DNA of 64,000 nucleotides, taken from Shewanella atlantica. GTDB lineage: Bacteria; Pseudomonadota; Gammaproteobacteria; Enterobacterales; Shewanellaceae. Below the pieces are notes generated by a model. It was not told the DNA's origin. It saw nothing but the letters and a program-made list of their open reading frames with translations, and made no database searches. The translations under genes were made by a program, and so were the position numbers. Positions 41,336-50,251 of the stretch are shown in pieces. The DNA lies in assembly GCF_003966265.1 (NCBI RefSeq), contig NZ_RXNV01000002.1, positions 579,396 to 643,395 on the forward strand, read 5' to 3'. Each line of letters starts with the position of its first letter. Position 1 is the first letter of the stretch.

Positions 41336-42445
41336 TTATTGAATATCCACGATAACGATGGCTTCTTGTTTTCTAATTTCATCCATTTGACTGCGGTAAG
41401 TGGCTTTAAAATGAGTTGATATTTTAGATAACTGTGACATAGCTACTTCGGCTTGTGCCCATCGCTGTGTGTGAAAATTTGCGAGAAAGAGATATTCCAG
41501 AGACCATGCATCATGAGGATCGAGTTCAAGCAAAACCTTAAGATCAATCAGTAAAGGTTCCCATTGGCCATCGGCAGCGAGCGCCTGAGCGCGAATCGCT
41601 AAAATATCAATATCTTCGGGTCTGGCCTCTAAGTATTCAGAGAGCGCCAAAATAGCCTCAGGATCATGTTGACTTTGATGTGCCCAAATACCGCGTAAAC
41701 GGTTCAGTTCAATAGTTTCTATTTGGTGAACCCTGGCGCGATCTAACCAAACCTTCGCCCGCTCAAGTTGCTTGAGTGCCAGGAAACTGCTTATGGCAGT
41801 GACATAGCAGGCGGTTACTGTGGGGTCTATTTTGTATACCTGAATACAAGAATCGATGGCCTGTTCGAACTCACTTGCCTGATAATGACAACCCGCTAGA
41901 TTTTGGAAACCACCAACAAAATCAGGCGCTAATTGGGTACATTCTGTAAAACATTTAACCGCTTGCTCTGTATCACCTTGTGTTAGTCGAATATAGCCAA
42001 GATGAAAATGTCCCAAATAATTTTTTGGACTATTGCTGATGGCGTTATAGAAGGCTATTTCGGCTTGCTCACTCTCGCCTAAATGTTGAAGAATTATCCC
42101 GCGCTTAATATCAAATTCAGCAGTATCAATGACACCCTTATTATTAATAACCAGACTTAAGGCAAGTTGATAAAGTTTGGTTGAGATAAGCGCGTTAAAT
42201 AAGGAGTTTATCTCGGTTTCTGTAAAATTTTGCACCTTAAACACATCATTAAGTACAGCACTGAAGGCTTCATGCTCAATCCAATCGATGAATTGAGGAG
42301 TGTTGATTGTATTTACATTACCAAACTGATTATTAAGAAAGACGACTTTACCATTTAGTAGTTCAACAATTGATTCAATGTATTCAAACTCATGGGTTCT
42401 ATCTTGTAAATATTTAAGTAATTCTAACCATTTATGTTCTATCAC
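41336..42445 (-). CDS. TPR-repeat protein of the rdh operon
   Basis: 369 aa, soluble, without a signal peptide. After an N-terminal 100 residues of no recognised fold, tandem tetratricopeptide repeats run from about 110 to 330 (for example LGHFHLGYIRLTQGDTEQAV and GGFQNLAGCHYQASEFEQAI). It lies directly upstream of rdhA1 and is probably the first gene of that operon. Classic rdh clusters carry a trigger-factor-like chaperone instead. A TPR chaperone that holds the pre-reductase before Tat export is a reasonable guess, not shown. Confidence 0.75.
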   Translation of the reverse strand: MIEHKWLELLKYLQDRTHEFEYIESIVELLNGKVVFLNNQFGNVNTINTPQFIDWIEHEAFSAVLNDVFKVQNFTETEINSLFNALISTKLYQLALSLVINNKGVIDTAEFDIKRGIILQHLGESEQAEIAFYNAISNSPKNYLGHFHLGYIRLTQGDTEQAVKCFTECTQLAPDFVGGFQNLAGCHYQASEFEQAIDSCIQVYKIDPTVTACYVTAISSFLALKQLERAKVWLDRARVHQIETIELNRLRGIWAHQSQHDPEAILALSEYLEARPEDIDILAIRAQALAADGQWEPLLIDLKVLLELDPHDAWSLEYLFLANFHTQRWAQAEVAMSQLSKISTHFKATYRSQMDEIRKQEAIVIVDIQ

Positions 42446-42554
42446 TCATCCGCCTTTGCCACAGAATGAAATTTATAGCTAATATAATAATCATTGTTAC
42501 AGCGGGCAAAAGGTTCAATTATGTCAAAAAATGGTAGAAACACGCCAAATCACA

Positions 42555-42581
42555 CAAATATGAAATAGAGATTCATATTTG
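42555..42581. promoter_or_regulatory. 10-bp inverted repeat between the two rdh units
   Basis: CAAATATGAA-N7-TTCATATTTG, a perfect inverted repeat in the 421-bp region between the divergent TPR and LysR genes, 110 bp from the TPR start. A candidate operator for the LysR or AraC regulators. Confidence 0.55.
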
Positions 42582-42866
42582 GAAAATAGAGAAGCCGATC
42601 ACATAGTCAATAGACAGCATCGACTTGAAAACTTTAATACCCATTGAATATAAGTCACTTAGACAAATCTCAAGGTGTATTCTGTCTCTTTTAAAATCAG
42701 CGCGATAAGGATCACATTTTATCATCCCCTTCATTAAAAAGGACCAAAACAACCATTTTCAGACACATTCCACCCTTTTTACGGACAATGAAAACCATTA
42801 GCCTTTCACTATATTTATCTATCTTCTTAATAGACAATTTAATAATTTATAAAACAAGTTGGAAAA

Positions 42867-43775
42867 ATGAAAACCGAAGACCTTGCCTTATTCAATGCAG
42901 TAGCTGAATTTTCTAGTCTAACCGGTGCCGCAAGGATGCTGAATATCCCGGTATCTAAGGTATGTCGACATATCGCACAGCTGGAACAGCATCTTGGTAC
43001 ACGTTTATTTGAGCGTACCACGCGCAGTCTGTCCCTCACCGATGCCGGAATAGAGCTAATACACAGAAGTAAAAAAATTCTTAAAGAAGTTGAAGCACTC
43101 GAATTAAGCATAGGTAAATTGCAAGGGAATACATCGGGTACAGTAACCATTGCTGCCCCGCTGGACTTTATCAACTTGACGTGCAATGAGATGCTTAATC
43201 AATTTCACCTTGAATATCCGGGGTTGCAGTTAAAATTTATCTCCTATCAAAGCAGACTAAATCCAATGGATATTCAGGCAGATTTAATATTCTTTGTCTC
43301 TCATGGCAATCCACCGGACAGCTCTATGGTGGGACATAAATTATCGACTATGAAACGTCTCTTCGTTGCAAGCCCGGAATTTATAGAAAAAAACCCCGAA
43401 TTGACTCACCCCAGACAACTCGATCAATACCCATGTTTACTTTCAGCGAAGGGAATTCAACCGGGGCATGTTTGGTTATGGACGGATGAGAATAATTCAA
43501 ACTGTATTAATGTAGATGGCCCTCTCGAGTCAGAAAGTAATGAGTTATGTATTTCAGCAGCCATGAGTGGACAAGGAATCGCCTGGGTACCAAGACAGAT
43601 GTGTGCCACACAAATTGAATCCGGAAAACTAAAACTATTATTCGATGGTCAATATGGAACCGATATATATATGTGGTCACTGTTCTCCAGTCGAGAATAT
43701 TTACCTCACAGAGTAAAAGTTGTACTCGATTTTTTTAAACGAGAAATTAATATCTTACTCAGAACGGATAATTAA
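42867..43775 (+). CDS. LysR-family transcriptional regulator
   Basis: 302 aa: an N-terminal winged helix (LTGAARMLNIPVSKVCRHIA, then FERTTRSLSLTDAG) and a PBP2-type effector domain. It is divergent from the rdhA1 operon and lies 131 bp upstream of rdhA2, so it is well placed to control both. LysR regulators are uncommon in rdh clusters. The effector is not predictable. Confidence 0.88.
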   Translation: MKTEDLALFNAVAEFSSLTGAARMLNIPVSKVCRHIAQLEQHLGTRLFERTTRSLSLTDAGIELIHRSKKILKEVEALELSIGKLQGNTSGTVTIAAPLDFINLTCNEMLNQFHLEYPGLQLKFISYQSRLNPMDIQADLIFFVSHGNPPDSSMVGHKLSTMKRLFVASPEFIEKNPELTHPRQLDQYPCLLSAKGIQPGHVWLWTDENNSNCINVDGPLESESNELCISAAMSGQGIAWVPRQMCATQIESGKLKLLFDGQYGTDIYMWSLFSSREYLPHRVKVVLDFFKREINILLRTDN

Positions 43776-43789
43776 TCCTTTTTCTCATA

Positions 43790-43814
43790 ATTCTACTTTT
43801 GCAATAAATAGAAT
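43790..43814. promoter_or_regulatory. Inverted repeat upstream of rdhA2
   Basis: ATTCTA-N13-TAGAAT, starting 15 bp after the LysR stop and 93 bp before the rdhA2 start. The size suits a LysR binding site, but short repeats like this also arise by chance in AT-rich DNA. Confidence 0.4.
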
Positions 43815-43906
43815 ACTTTTTCCCAAACAAACAAATACTACCATTTAGGTATGAGATGTAAGATCAATTTGCAATTTAAGGTTAATTGATACTTATAAGG
43901 GTGAAA

Positions 43907-45334
43907 ATGAAAGAACAAGAAGAAAAAGGTGAGCAAGTAATAAATCAACACAGGCGGCAACTTCTTAAATTGAGCGCGGGTACCTTAGCCGGTGTCAGCG
44001 CAGCTGCGGGAGCCGGAAGCTGGATCAAACATAGAGTTGAGGGCGTGGAACAAGATGGCTATCCAGTTGAAATATCTCCGTCTTTTAAACGTAAAGATCA
44101 ACGTGACGTCTTGTTAACTTTTGCGGGTAGTAAAGCACTCGGAGAAAAACACCCAGAACGCAATTTGAGCTTGAGCAACGACTCCGAAGGCCCATTAAAA
44201 TCTGGTGAGAAATCATTCAATTTCCAGCATGGTATTTACCAATTTGCCACGGCTCATACACGAGCAGATAATGATAAAGTTGGCTATACCCAGCTCGATT
44301 ATGCCCTTGAACAAGCTTGCTGGCATGGGATGAATATCTTAGCTCCGCTGGAGTCTATGGGGGTTCCTAATCAAGGGACATTCGGTTGGGATCAATCTGA
44401 AGTTGCAAAAGAGAAATACCCGTTCAAAGACTCGGTTGAGATATTAAGCGCAATAAAAACTGCCGCAAAGACATTCGGTGCGGTGAGAGTAGGAATTTGT
44501 CGACGCGATAAACGCTGGGACTATGATCCCTTGTATGATCTTACACAAGAAAAGACGCTGACCTGGGAAGAAGATTTTCCCTTCGAACCCAAAAGTGTGA
44601 TCGTTATGCTTACCGATATGGATTACGATGCAATGGCAACGGCACCTATGATCCCGGCATCAGCAACAGCCGCCATGGGATATACCCATAACACTATTCA
44701 AGGTGGTGGAATGGCGAAGTTCTTAAGAGAGCTAGGCTATATGGCCGTCGGTTCGGGTAATGATCTCGGCAGCTCGGTCTCATATGCAATTGCTGCCGGA
44801 CTGGGTGAAGGCGCACGAAATGGCGCCCTTATCGCACCCAACCTTGGACCAAGAGTGCGAATTTCGAAAGTTTATACCAACCTTGAACTCGACGATGCAG
44901 CCTATGATAAACCCCGGGATTTCGGCATTTTAACTTTTTGTGAAAATTGCAAAAGATGCGCCGAATCTTGTCCGGGAAATGCCATTAGCATGGATGACAA
45001 GCCTTCAATGAGTTCGACTTTTGCCGGCCATGATGACCCAGACTACAATTGGCAAGGTCAACCGGGCATGCGTAAATTCCATAACGACTCAAAGAAATGC
45101 TTCAAATTCTGGTGTGAAAATGGCGGTGATTGCGGAGCGTGCATCGCCTCATGCCCATGGAATAAACCTGATTTCTGGCACCATAGGTTAATCGATGCTT
45201 CAAATACCTTCACAGCAGGTCCTGTCCACACCATGATGAAACAAGCCGACATTCTTTTTGGATATGGCAATACCAATGACGAAAAGGCTGTTGAAAAATT
45301 CTGGCGTAGTGGTTTTAGTGGCGATTTTACTTAG
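43907..45334 (+). CDS. rdhA: Reductive dehalogenase catalytic subunit, second
   Basis: 475 aa from the ATG at 43907, which has AAGGG 6 nt upstream; the frame begins seven codons earlier. Tat signal HRRQLLKLSAG (RR at 16-17) leads into an Ala/Gly-rich helix. Two 4Fe-4S sites: C345-x2-C348-x2-C351-x3-C355-P and C398-x10-C409-x2-C412-x3-C416-P. GLGEGARNGALIAPNLGP at about 298-315 matches the same region of rdhA1. The two proteins differ widely outside these motifs, so they may have different substrates. Followed by rdhB2. Confidence 0.93.
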   Translation: MKEQEEKGEQVINQHRRQLLKLSAGTLAGVSAAAGAGSWIKHRVEGVEQDGYPVEISPSFKRKDQRDVLLTFAGSKALGEKHPERNLSLSNDSEGPLKSGEKSFNFQHGIYQFATAHTRADNDKVGYTQLDYALEQACWHGMNILAPLESMGVPNQGTFGWDQSEVAKEKYPFKDSVEILSAIKTAAKTFGAVRVGICRRDKRWDYDPLYDLTQEKTLTWEEDFPFEPKSVIVMLTDMDYDAMATAPMIPASATAAMGYTHNTIQGGGMAKFLRELGYMAVGSGNDLGSSVSYAIAAGLGEGARNGALIAPNLGPRVRISKVYTNLELDDAAYDKPRDFGILTFCENCKRCAESCPGNAISMDDKPSMSSTFAGHDDPDYNWQGQPGMRKFHNDSKKCFKFWCENGGDCGACIASCPWNKPDFWHHRLIDASNTFTAGPVHTMMKQADILFGYGNTNDEKAVEKFWRSGFSGDFT

Positions 45335-45346
45335 AGGAGATGTTAG

Positions 45347-45622
45347 ATGATAGGATTGATGTGGTATCTATTAGGCATGTTAACTACCGGAGCATTATGG
45401 GGTTACGTGTACCTTCAACGTCATTATAAGTTAAACTGGAAAGCAAATTTAGGCATTGTTTCTGCGTTTGCATTTGCATGGATCTGTATCGGCTGGTCCT
45501 GGGGTTCTTTTGCCGAAGGAGAACCTCAGTCGGGCGCCATGGGTATGCTCAATTTCGGTCTGCCCGCGATGATCTTAGCCGTTATGACCTGGCGGAAGTT
45601 TATTCAGCCAGCGCGTAAATAA
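45347..45622 (+). CDS. rdhB: Reductive dehalogenase membrane anchor RdhB, second
   Basis: 91 aa with three hydrophobic helices, a glutamate-containing loop (WGSFAEGEPQSGAMG) between the second and third and a positively charged end. The loop and size are those of PceB-type anchors. It lies 12 bp after rdhA2, with GAGGAG before its ATG, and is followed by a terminator. Confidence 0.82.
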   Translation: MIGLMWYLLGMLTTGALWGYVYLQRHYKLNWKANLGIVSAFAFAWICIGWSWGSFAEGEPQSGAMGMLNFGLPAMILAVMTWRKFIQPARK

Positions 45623-45650
45623 ACGACTTATACCGATTGTATTATATGCT

Positions 45651-45685
45651 AATAGGCTCTCAGAACATTCCTGAGAGCCTATTTT
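45651..45685 (+). terminator. Rho-independent terminator of rdhA2-rdhB2
   Basis: A perfect 13-bp stem (AATAGGCTCTCAG with its complement, 7-nt loop) followed by TTTT, 28 nt after the rdhB2 stop. Confidence 0.85.
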
Positions 45686-46414
45686 ACACAACAGGAACAT
45701 CTTCCACTATCATCTACCAGGACAAAGTTAAGTTAGTTTAACGTCCGTGGTTTCACGACACGTCCATAAATGATATTTAGCATTCACCTTATCATGTAAC
45801 AGCTAAACTTTATAACAGAACCACGCCTACAAAAATACAGTTTATCTATATTACATCTTATTAGCCCAGCATCAGAGTTATTACCCTGCATTAATAAAAT
45901 AAGCCTTTTAAAACCCACTCAACAATTAAACCTTCAACACACCTTATCTTTTACACTCAAACTACCCTCGCCCTCAACAATATACATTAATACATTCTTA
46001 TTTTTTATAGAAATGAGTTTATCAAAAAATAGAATAACCAATCCAACAAATATAAACCGCAGTTCTCAACTATAAAAACAACGTGACAAGCCTCAAAGAA
46101 AACAGCGAAAAAACTGACAACAATCAAAGCAAACAAAATCAAAACTGACAAACAAACCCAAACCAGTCTCAGTTCAAACCTTATATTCAATTATGGTTAA
46201 TTGACTGGAAACATATTGAGGCGTATCGTTACTTTAAATTAACCAAACGACAATACTATAGGTTCATCACACCCAGGAATAGCAACAAGAACTGATATCG
46301 TAGACAAATTAAATAAACCGAACTGATTAGCGCAACTTTCAAAGATTGCGTGACGACTTCTTATAACTAAAAAAATATAAAATAACAAATTAAACAAAAT
46401 AATGGAGATTTAAA
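45686..46414. other. AT-rich leader region of the outer-membrane protein gene
   Basis: About 730 bp with no gene that I can support. The part 46060-46190 is strikingly rich in A and C and poor in T and G on the plus strand, so a transcript through it would be unstructured. A long leader or unrecognised regulatory region is likely. Confidence 0.4.
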
Positions 46415-47344
46415 TTGAGTACACTAAAAACTAAACTAGTATATCTTGCGGGCGTTACTGGCCTCCTTTTAAATACATGTTCCGCTGTTGCAGCGACTTC
46501 AGGCTCACACTACCCAATGGGAGGCGAAGGTGTAGTTGCGGGTACACCACCACCACCTGGCATGCATTATCGCATGTACAACACCTGGTATAATGCCGAC
46601 ACCATCAATGATAATCAGGGTGATGATTCTGGTTTAGACGTTAACCTGGATGTATTTTCGCAAGTTCACAGAATCGTACACGTAACTGAAAAGAAACTTT
46701 TTGGCGCAAATTGGGCCTATAATGTTTTGGTTCCTATGGTCAAAACTGATATTTCGATCGCTCCTATAGGTGTAGATGACTCCAGCTCCTTCTCTGTTGG
46801 CGATCTGATATTAGAACCATTGGCACTATTTTGGTATCGTGAAAACTATGAGGCAGCCCTTGGCCTGGCAGTGATCGCCCCGACCGGTGATTATGACTCA
46901 ACAGATGCAGCATCTCCTGGCAAGGGCTATTGGTCAGGAATGATGACTCTTGGCGGTACTTACTATTTAGACTCGGATAAATCCTGGTCTGTCAGCGCCC
47001 TAACCCGCACCATAATCAATGGAGAACAAGATGAAACTGATGTTCGTCCAGGTTCTGAATTTACGATTGAAGGCGGTATCGGCAAACAATTTATGCTCGA
47101 TCATACCTGGCTTGTCCGTCCCGGTATCAGTTATTGTGCAACATGGCAGATAAGTGACGACAGCCAGGATGGTCATGGCACTCGAGCCGACGAAAGAAAG
47201 GAGGGGTATGGTATTGGTGGCGAACTCAACGTGCTCTATTTACCTTGGTTGCTACAAGGCAACATTCGCTACACCAATGAGTTTGGAGCAAAGAACATGA
47301 CAGAAGGCTCATCGGTGACTTTTACCCTGACAAAATCATTCTGA
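46415..47344 (+). CDS. Outer-membrane channel, phenol MetA/SphA-like family
   Basis: 309 aa from a TTG with GGAG 9 nt upstream. Signal peptide (about residues 1-27, ending AVA). The body alternates short polar turns with amphipathic beta strands and ends in phenylalanine (TLTKSF), as beta-barrel proteins do. The MetA-pathway phenol degradation family includes proteins that take up aromatic compounds. Downstream of rdhA2-rdhB2, it may admit hydrophobic halogenated substrates; that link is inference. Confidence 0.75.
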   Translation: MSTLKTKLVYLAGVTGLLLNTCSAVAATSGSHYPMGGEGVVAGTPPPPGMHYRMYNTWYNADTINDNQGDDSGLDVNLDVFSQVHRIVHVTEKKLFGANWAYNVLVPMVKTDISIAPIGVDDSSSFSVGDLILEPLALFWYRENYEAALGLAVIAPTGDYDSTDAASPGKGYWSGMMTLGGTYYLDSDKSWSVSALTRTIINGEQDETDVRPGSEFTIEGGIGKQFMLDHTWLVRPGISYCATWQISDDSQDGHGTRADERKEGYGIGGELNVLYLPWLLQGNIRYTNEFGAKNMTEGSSVTFTLTKSF

Positions 47345-47358
47345 TTCAAAAAATCTCT

Positions 47359-47381
47359 TGGCAACGGCAACACCGTTGCCA
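47359..47381 (+). terminator. Possible terminator of the outer-membrane protein gene
   Basis: A perfect 9-bp stem (TGGCAACGG with CCGTTGCCA, 5-nt loop) 15 nt after the stop, with no U-tract. May be a weak terminator or a 3'-end stabiliser. Confidence 0.45.
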
Positions 47382-47508
47382 TCAATAATCCGCATATAGG
47401 CAACGCTATTACCGCTTGATAACTGATTTATTAAAAATCGAGATTTAGAGCGTGTTACGCTCGACAAGAATCAAGTCTTAGAGCCAAGTCTATAACCTGT
47501 CGATTAGG

Positions 47509-48405
47509 CTAGTTAACTCTCTTATCTATACTCAAGCGAAATTCTTTTGGTGATGACCCTGTATGACATTTAAAAAACTTTGTCATGTTTGTGGGCTCAT
47601 CGAAACCAGTCTTATAACAGATCTCTTTGATACTAAAGTCACAGTGTACTAACAATCGTTTTATCTCCAAGACTAACCGTTGGTCGATAAATTGTCTCAC
47701 TGTCATCCCGGTAAACTCTTTGCAAACTGAATTTAGTTTTCGATAACTCACATTTAACTCTTCACAATAAAAATGTGACGTTCGAGACTCAAAGATCTTT
47801 TCATCGATCATTTTCTGGAGTTTTAAGAACAATGCATGTCCCTGATGGTTGGTCAGGAACACATTACTCTTCGTTTGTATGCGTTCAACGAAATGAAGTA
47901 ATACTCCAAGCAGACCACGGATGATCTCTTCCTGACAGATGTCATCAGGTCTACTGTATTCATGATACATTATCTCAAACAATGAAATAGCATCTTTCCT
48001 GGCATTGTCTTCCGTCGTTATTACCAACTGTGGAGAATTCAGAGCATAATTAAACATTTTGTAATAGATTTTATCACTCAAACCTTTGACGTTTTTATTA
48101 ATAAAATCCTCGGTAAAATAGATCACATAACCTTGTGCATCTGAATTTTTTTCGAAGGCATGTAACTGGCCTTTACAGATAAAAAACAGAGAAGCTCCTT
48201 CATATTCAAAATCTGTAAAATCAATGCTGTGGGTCCCTTTCCCGCCGGTGAAAAATACAATAGCAAAAAAAGTTAGCCTGTGGGGAGTATAGGGTTGTAC
48301 ATTATACTGGCGTTCTTTTTCAAAAAAGTCAGATATCGTAGTGACGACAAACTCTCCCTGACTAAAACAATTAATAAAATCTACATTAACTATTTCAGCT
48401 TTCAT
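47509..48405 (-). CDS. AraC-family transcriptional regulator (rdh cluster, second)
   Basis: 298 aa with an N-terminal cupin-like domain and a C-terminal DNA-binding pair, the second ending TGFDEPTNMTKFFKCHTG, very like the other regulator's. It is convergent with the outer-membrane protein gene and stands alone. Its promoter lies in the 385-bp gap before the cobalt transporter genes. It may control the outer-membrane protein, rdhA2 or both. Confidence 0.85.
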   Translation of the reverse strand: MKAEIVNVDFINCFSQGEFVVTTISDFFEKERQYNVQPYTPHRLTFFAIVFFTGGKGTHSIDFTDFEYEGASLFFICKGQLHAFEKNSDAQGYVIYFTEDFINKNVKGLSDKIYYKMFNYALNSPQLVITTEDNARKDAISLFEIMYHEYSRPDDICQEEIIRGLLGVLLHFVERIQTKSNVFLTNHQGHALFLKLQKMIDEKIFESRTSHFYCEELNVSYRKLNSVCKEFTGMTVRQFIDQRLVLEIKRLLVHCDFSIKEICYKTGFDEPTNMTKFFKCHTGSSPKEFRLSIDKRVN

Positions 48406-48739
48406 AAGCCCCTCATATCTTTATAGAATTAGCGACTAATCTGAACGACTGAATAAAATAAGTCTGTAGCAAACTATCGTCAACAGGCGAGTCATGACAA
48501 TACACTAATCCTTAACCAATAAGGTTGAGGAGGCAATAATTGTCGAGATGCCGACTTCTGGATGAATAGATTAATGTTAACACTATTGGTAAACCGATGT
48601 TAATTTAAGATCACATAAAAAAATATATATAACCGTAATTTACGACATAAGGCAGTGAAACCTGAATCAATTAACATGGGCCTTATAGAATGACTAATTT
48701 GTCAGATTAGGTTAATCCACCAATTCAAGAGGAGGATAA
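48406..48739. other. Intergenic region between AraC gene and cobalt transporter
   Basis: About 330 bp, AT-rich. It must hold the promoter of the AraC gene. I see no RNA gene, repeat or recognisable operator. Confidence 0.4.
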
Positions 48740-48808
48740 ATGAGGACTAAGATGCATCCGATACCTTTGATATCCAACCGGAGAGTGATGTTACAGCACA
48801 TCGAGTAA
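48740..48808 (+). CDS. Possible 22-aa leader or micro-ORF
   Basis: ATG to TAA with a near-perfect AGGAGG 5 nt upstream. The peptide (MRTKMHPIPLISNRRVMLQH and two more residues) has no recognised family. It runs opposite to cbiO and overlaps its last codons by about 18 bp. The RBS is the only evidence. Confidence 0.2.
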   Translation: MRTKMHPIPLISNRRVMLQHIE

Positions 48809-49456
48809 GGCGCCCTCTTCCAGTAGATACTCCTTGTCTACCAATTGAGTGCGAATGTCGGCATCATGACATACCAGAATCATGGGTAGCGACAGCTCTT
48901 TTAAAATACTAATTAACCGCTTAGTGTTTTCGGGGTCTAAATCGTTACTTGGCTCATCCAATATCAAGACTTCTGGTTTCATCGCAAGGACACTCGCCAG
49001 TGCCACAATTCTTTTCTGACCACCCGATAATTGATAAGTAATTTTATTCTCAAGGTGGCTCACATTAAGCTGCTTAAGTATATTTCTCGCTCTAACGATA
49101 GCCTCCGTTCGTGTTAGCCCCTGATTCAGCGGCCCAAAGCAGACATCTTCAATCACGGTCGGACAAAACAGTTGGTCGTCCGGATCCTGAAAAACCAAAC
49201 CAATTCGTGTTCTGAAGCGACCGAAATCAGCTTCCGTACGACAGGGGTGGCCAAACAAGCACACCTCTCCGGAAACACTCTTTCTCAGTCCCATAATAAG
49301 GGAAAGTAAGGTACTTTTACCGCTTCCATTTTTACCTGAGATAGCAACACTCTGACCAGCATACAGTTCAAAATTAAGCTTATCGGCAGTTACACCTGCG
49401 TCCACATATTCAAAACTGAGGCCCTTTAGCTCAATTAATGGGGTCGATAATGACAT
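48791..49456 (-). CDS. cbiO: Cobalt/nickel ECF transporter ATPase
   Basis: 221 aa ABC ATPase: Walker A GKNGSGKST, signature LSGGQKR, Walker B VLILDEPSNDLDPE. It powers the K-M-L-Q-O transporter encoded upstream. It is the last gene of the operon, 12 bp after cbiQ. Cobalt rather than nickel is the likely substrate because a cobalamin riboswitch precedes the operon. Confidence 0.9.
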   Translation of the reverse strand: MSLSTPLIELKGLSFEYVDAGVTADKLNFELYAGQSVAISGKNGSGKSTLLSLIMGLRKSVSGEVCLFGHPCRTEADFGRFRTRIGLVFQDPDDQLFCPTVIEDVCFGPLNQGLTRTEAIVRARNILKQLNVSHLENKITYQLSGGQKRIVALASVLAMKPEVLILDEPSNDLDPENTKRLISILKELSLPMILVCHDADIRTQLVDKEYLLEEGALLDVL

Positions 49457-49468
49457 AGATACCTTCTC

Positions 49469-50251
49469 TTATGTTATAGGAACGGGGAACATAAATGTGC
49501 CAAAAGAGGTGCAAAAAATTAAACAGACCAGTGACAGGTATGCGACAAAGTGGGCGTACTCACGAGCAGTTACCAGCCTCTTTTCATGGGATAGGAAATG
49601 ACCACGAAACCCTCTGCACTTCATCGCTTGCGAAATTCTGTCGGCTCGATCGAAGGATCGCACCAGCAGCATTCCGAACAGGAAGCCATAGGAACGCCAG
49701 GTATGCATGGTATTTTTTGCCTTAAAACCACGGGCCTTCATTGCCTGCCTTAATCGGTGAAACTCCAGAAATAGAACCTCTATATATCGAACCGTGAATT
49801 GCATCAATAGAGCGAAACGTCTCGATACTCCTAACTCCACCAATGCTTTTCCCAAGGTGAGCGCATCGATTCCAGCACTGAGTGACATTACCGCTAATAG
49901 CACAATGTTGGCTTTTAACAGGATCATCATCGCCATCAAAATACCGGGCTTAGTCGCCGAAAAACTTAACAGACTAAAGACCGGCTCTCCAGACACGCTA
50001 AAGGGAATTAAGGCTACGGTGAACAGAATCAAGCAGTCCATCGCCAACAGTCGTTTAACCGTTTGCCTTACAGTCAATCCACTGCGAAACCATAGGTAGA
50101 TATCCAAGGAGACAAATAGCCATAAGGTTAGCCAGCTCGTAGACAAGACTGTTGCGAGTGCTATAGACACGATAAGTAATAGCCTGAATTTAACAGGGAG
50201 CGGTATCGACTTTTCACCTGTTATTTTAGGTGCTAACAGAGCATCAATCAT
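49469..50251 (-). CDS. cbiQ: Cobalt/nickel ECF transporter transmembrane protein
   Basis: 260 aa with five or so membrane helices and the coupling motifs of CbiQ/EcfT, seen as HRLRQAMKARGF and DRADRISQAMKCRGF. The ATG at 50251 overlaps the stop of the upstream gene (ATGA), which fits; the frame opens 26 codons further upstream inside that gene. Forms the transmembrane coupler between CbiO and CbiM. Confidence 0.9.
   Translation of the reverse strand: MIDALLAPKITGEKSIPLPVKFRLLLIVSIALATVLSTSWLTLWLFVSLDIYLWFRSGLTVRQTVKRLLAMDCLILFTVALIPFSVSGEPVFSLLSFSATKPGILMAMMILLKANIVLLAVMSLSAGIDALTLGKALVELGVSRRFALLMQFTVRYIEVLFLEFHRLRQAMKARGFKAKNTMHTWRSYGFLFGMLLVRSFDRADRISQAMKCRGFRGHFLSHEKRLVTAREYAHFVAYLSLVCLIFCTSFGTFMFPVPIT

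Noticed and set aside
39778..45334. Possibility that the RdhA genes are epoxyqueuosine reductases (QueG)
   Set aside because: QueG proteins are cytoplasmic. Both proteins here have RR Tat signals and adjacent three-helix anchor genes.
46005..46190. Minus-strand 61-aa hydrophobic ORF
   Set aside because: The hydrophobic composition follows from the T/G-rich complement of an A/C-rich stretch. No RBS is seen and it opposes the outer-membrane protein leader.
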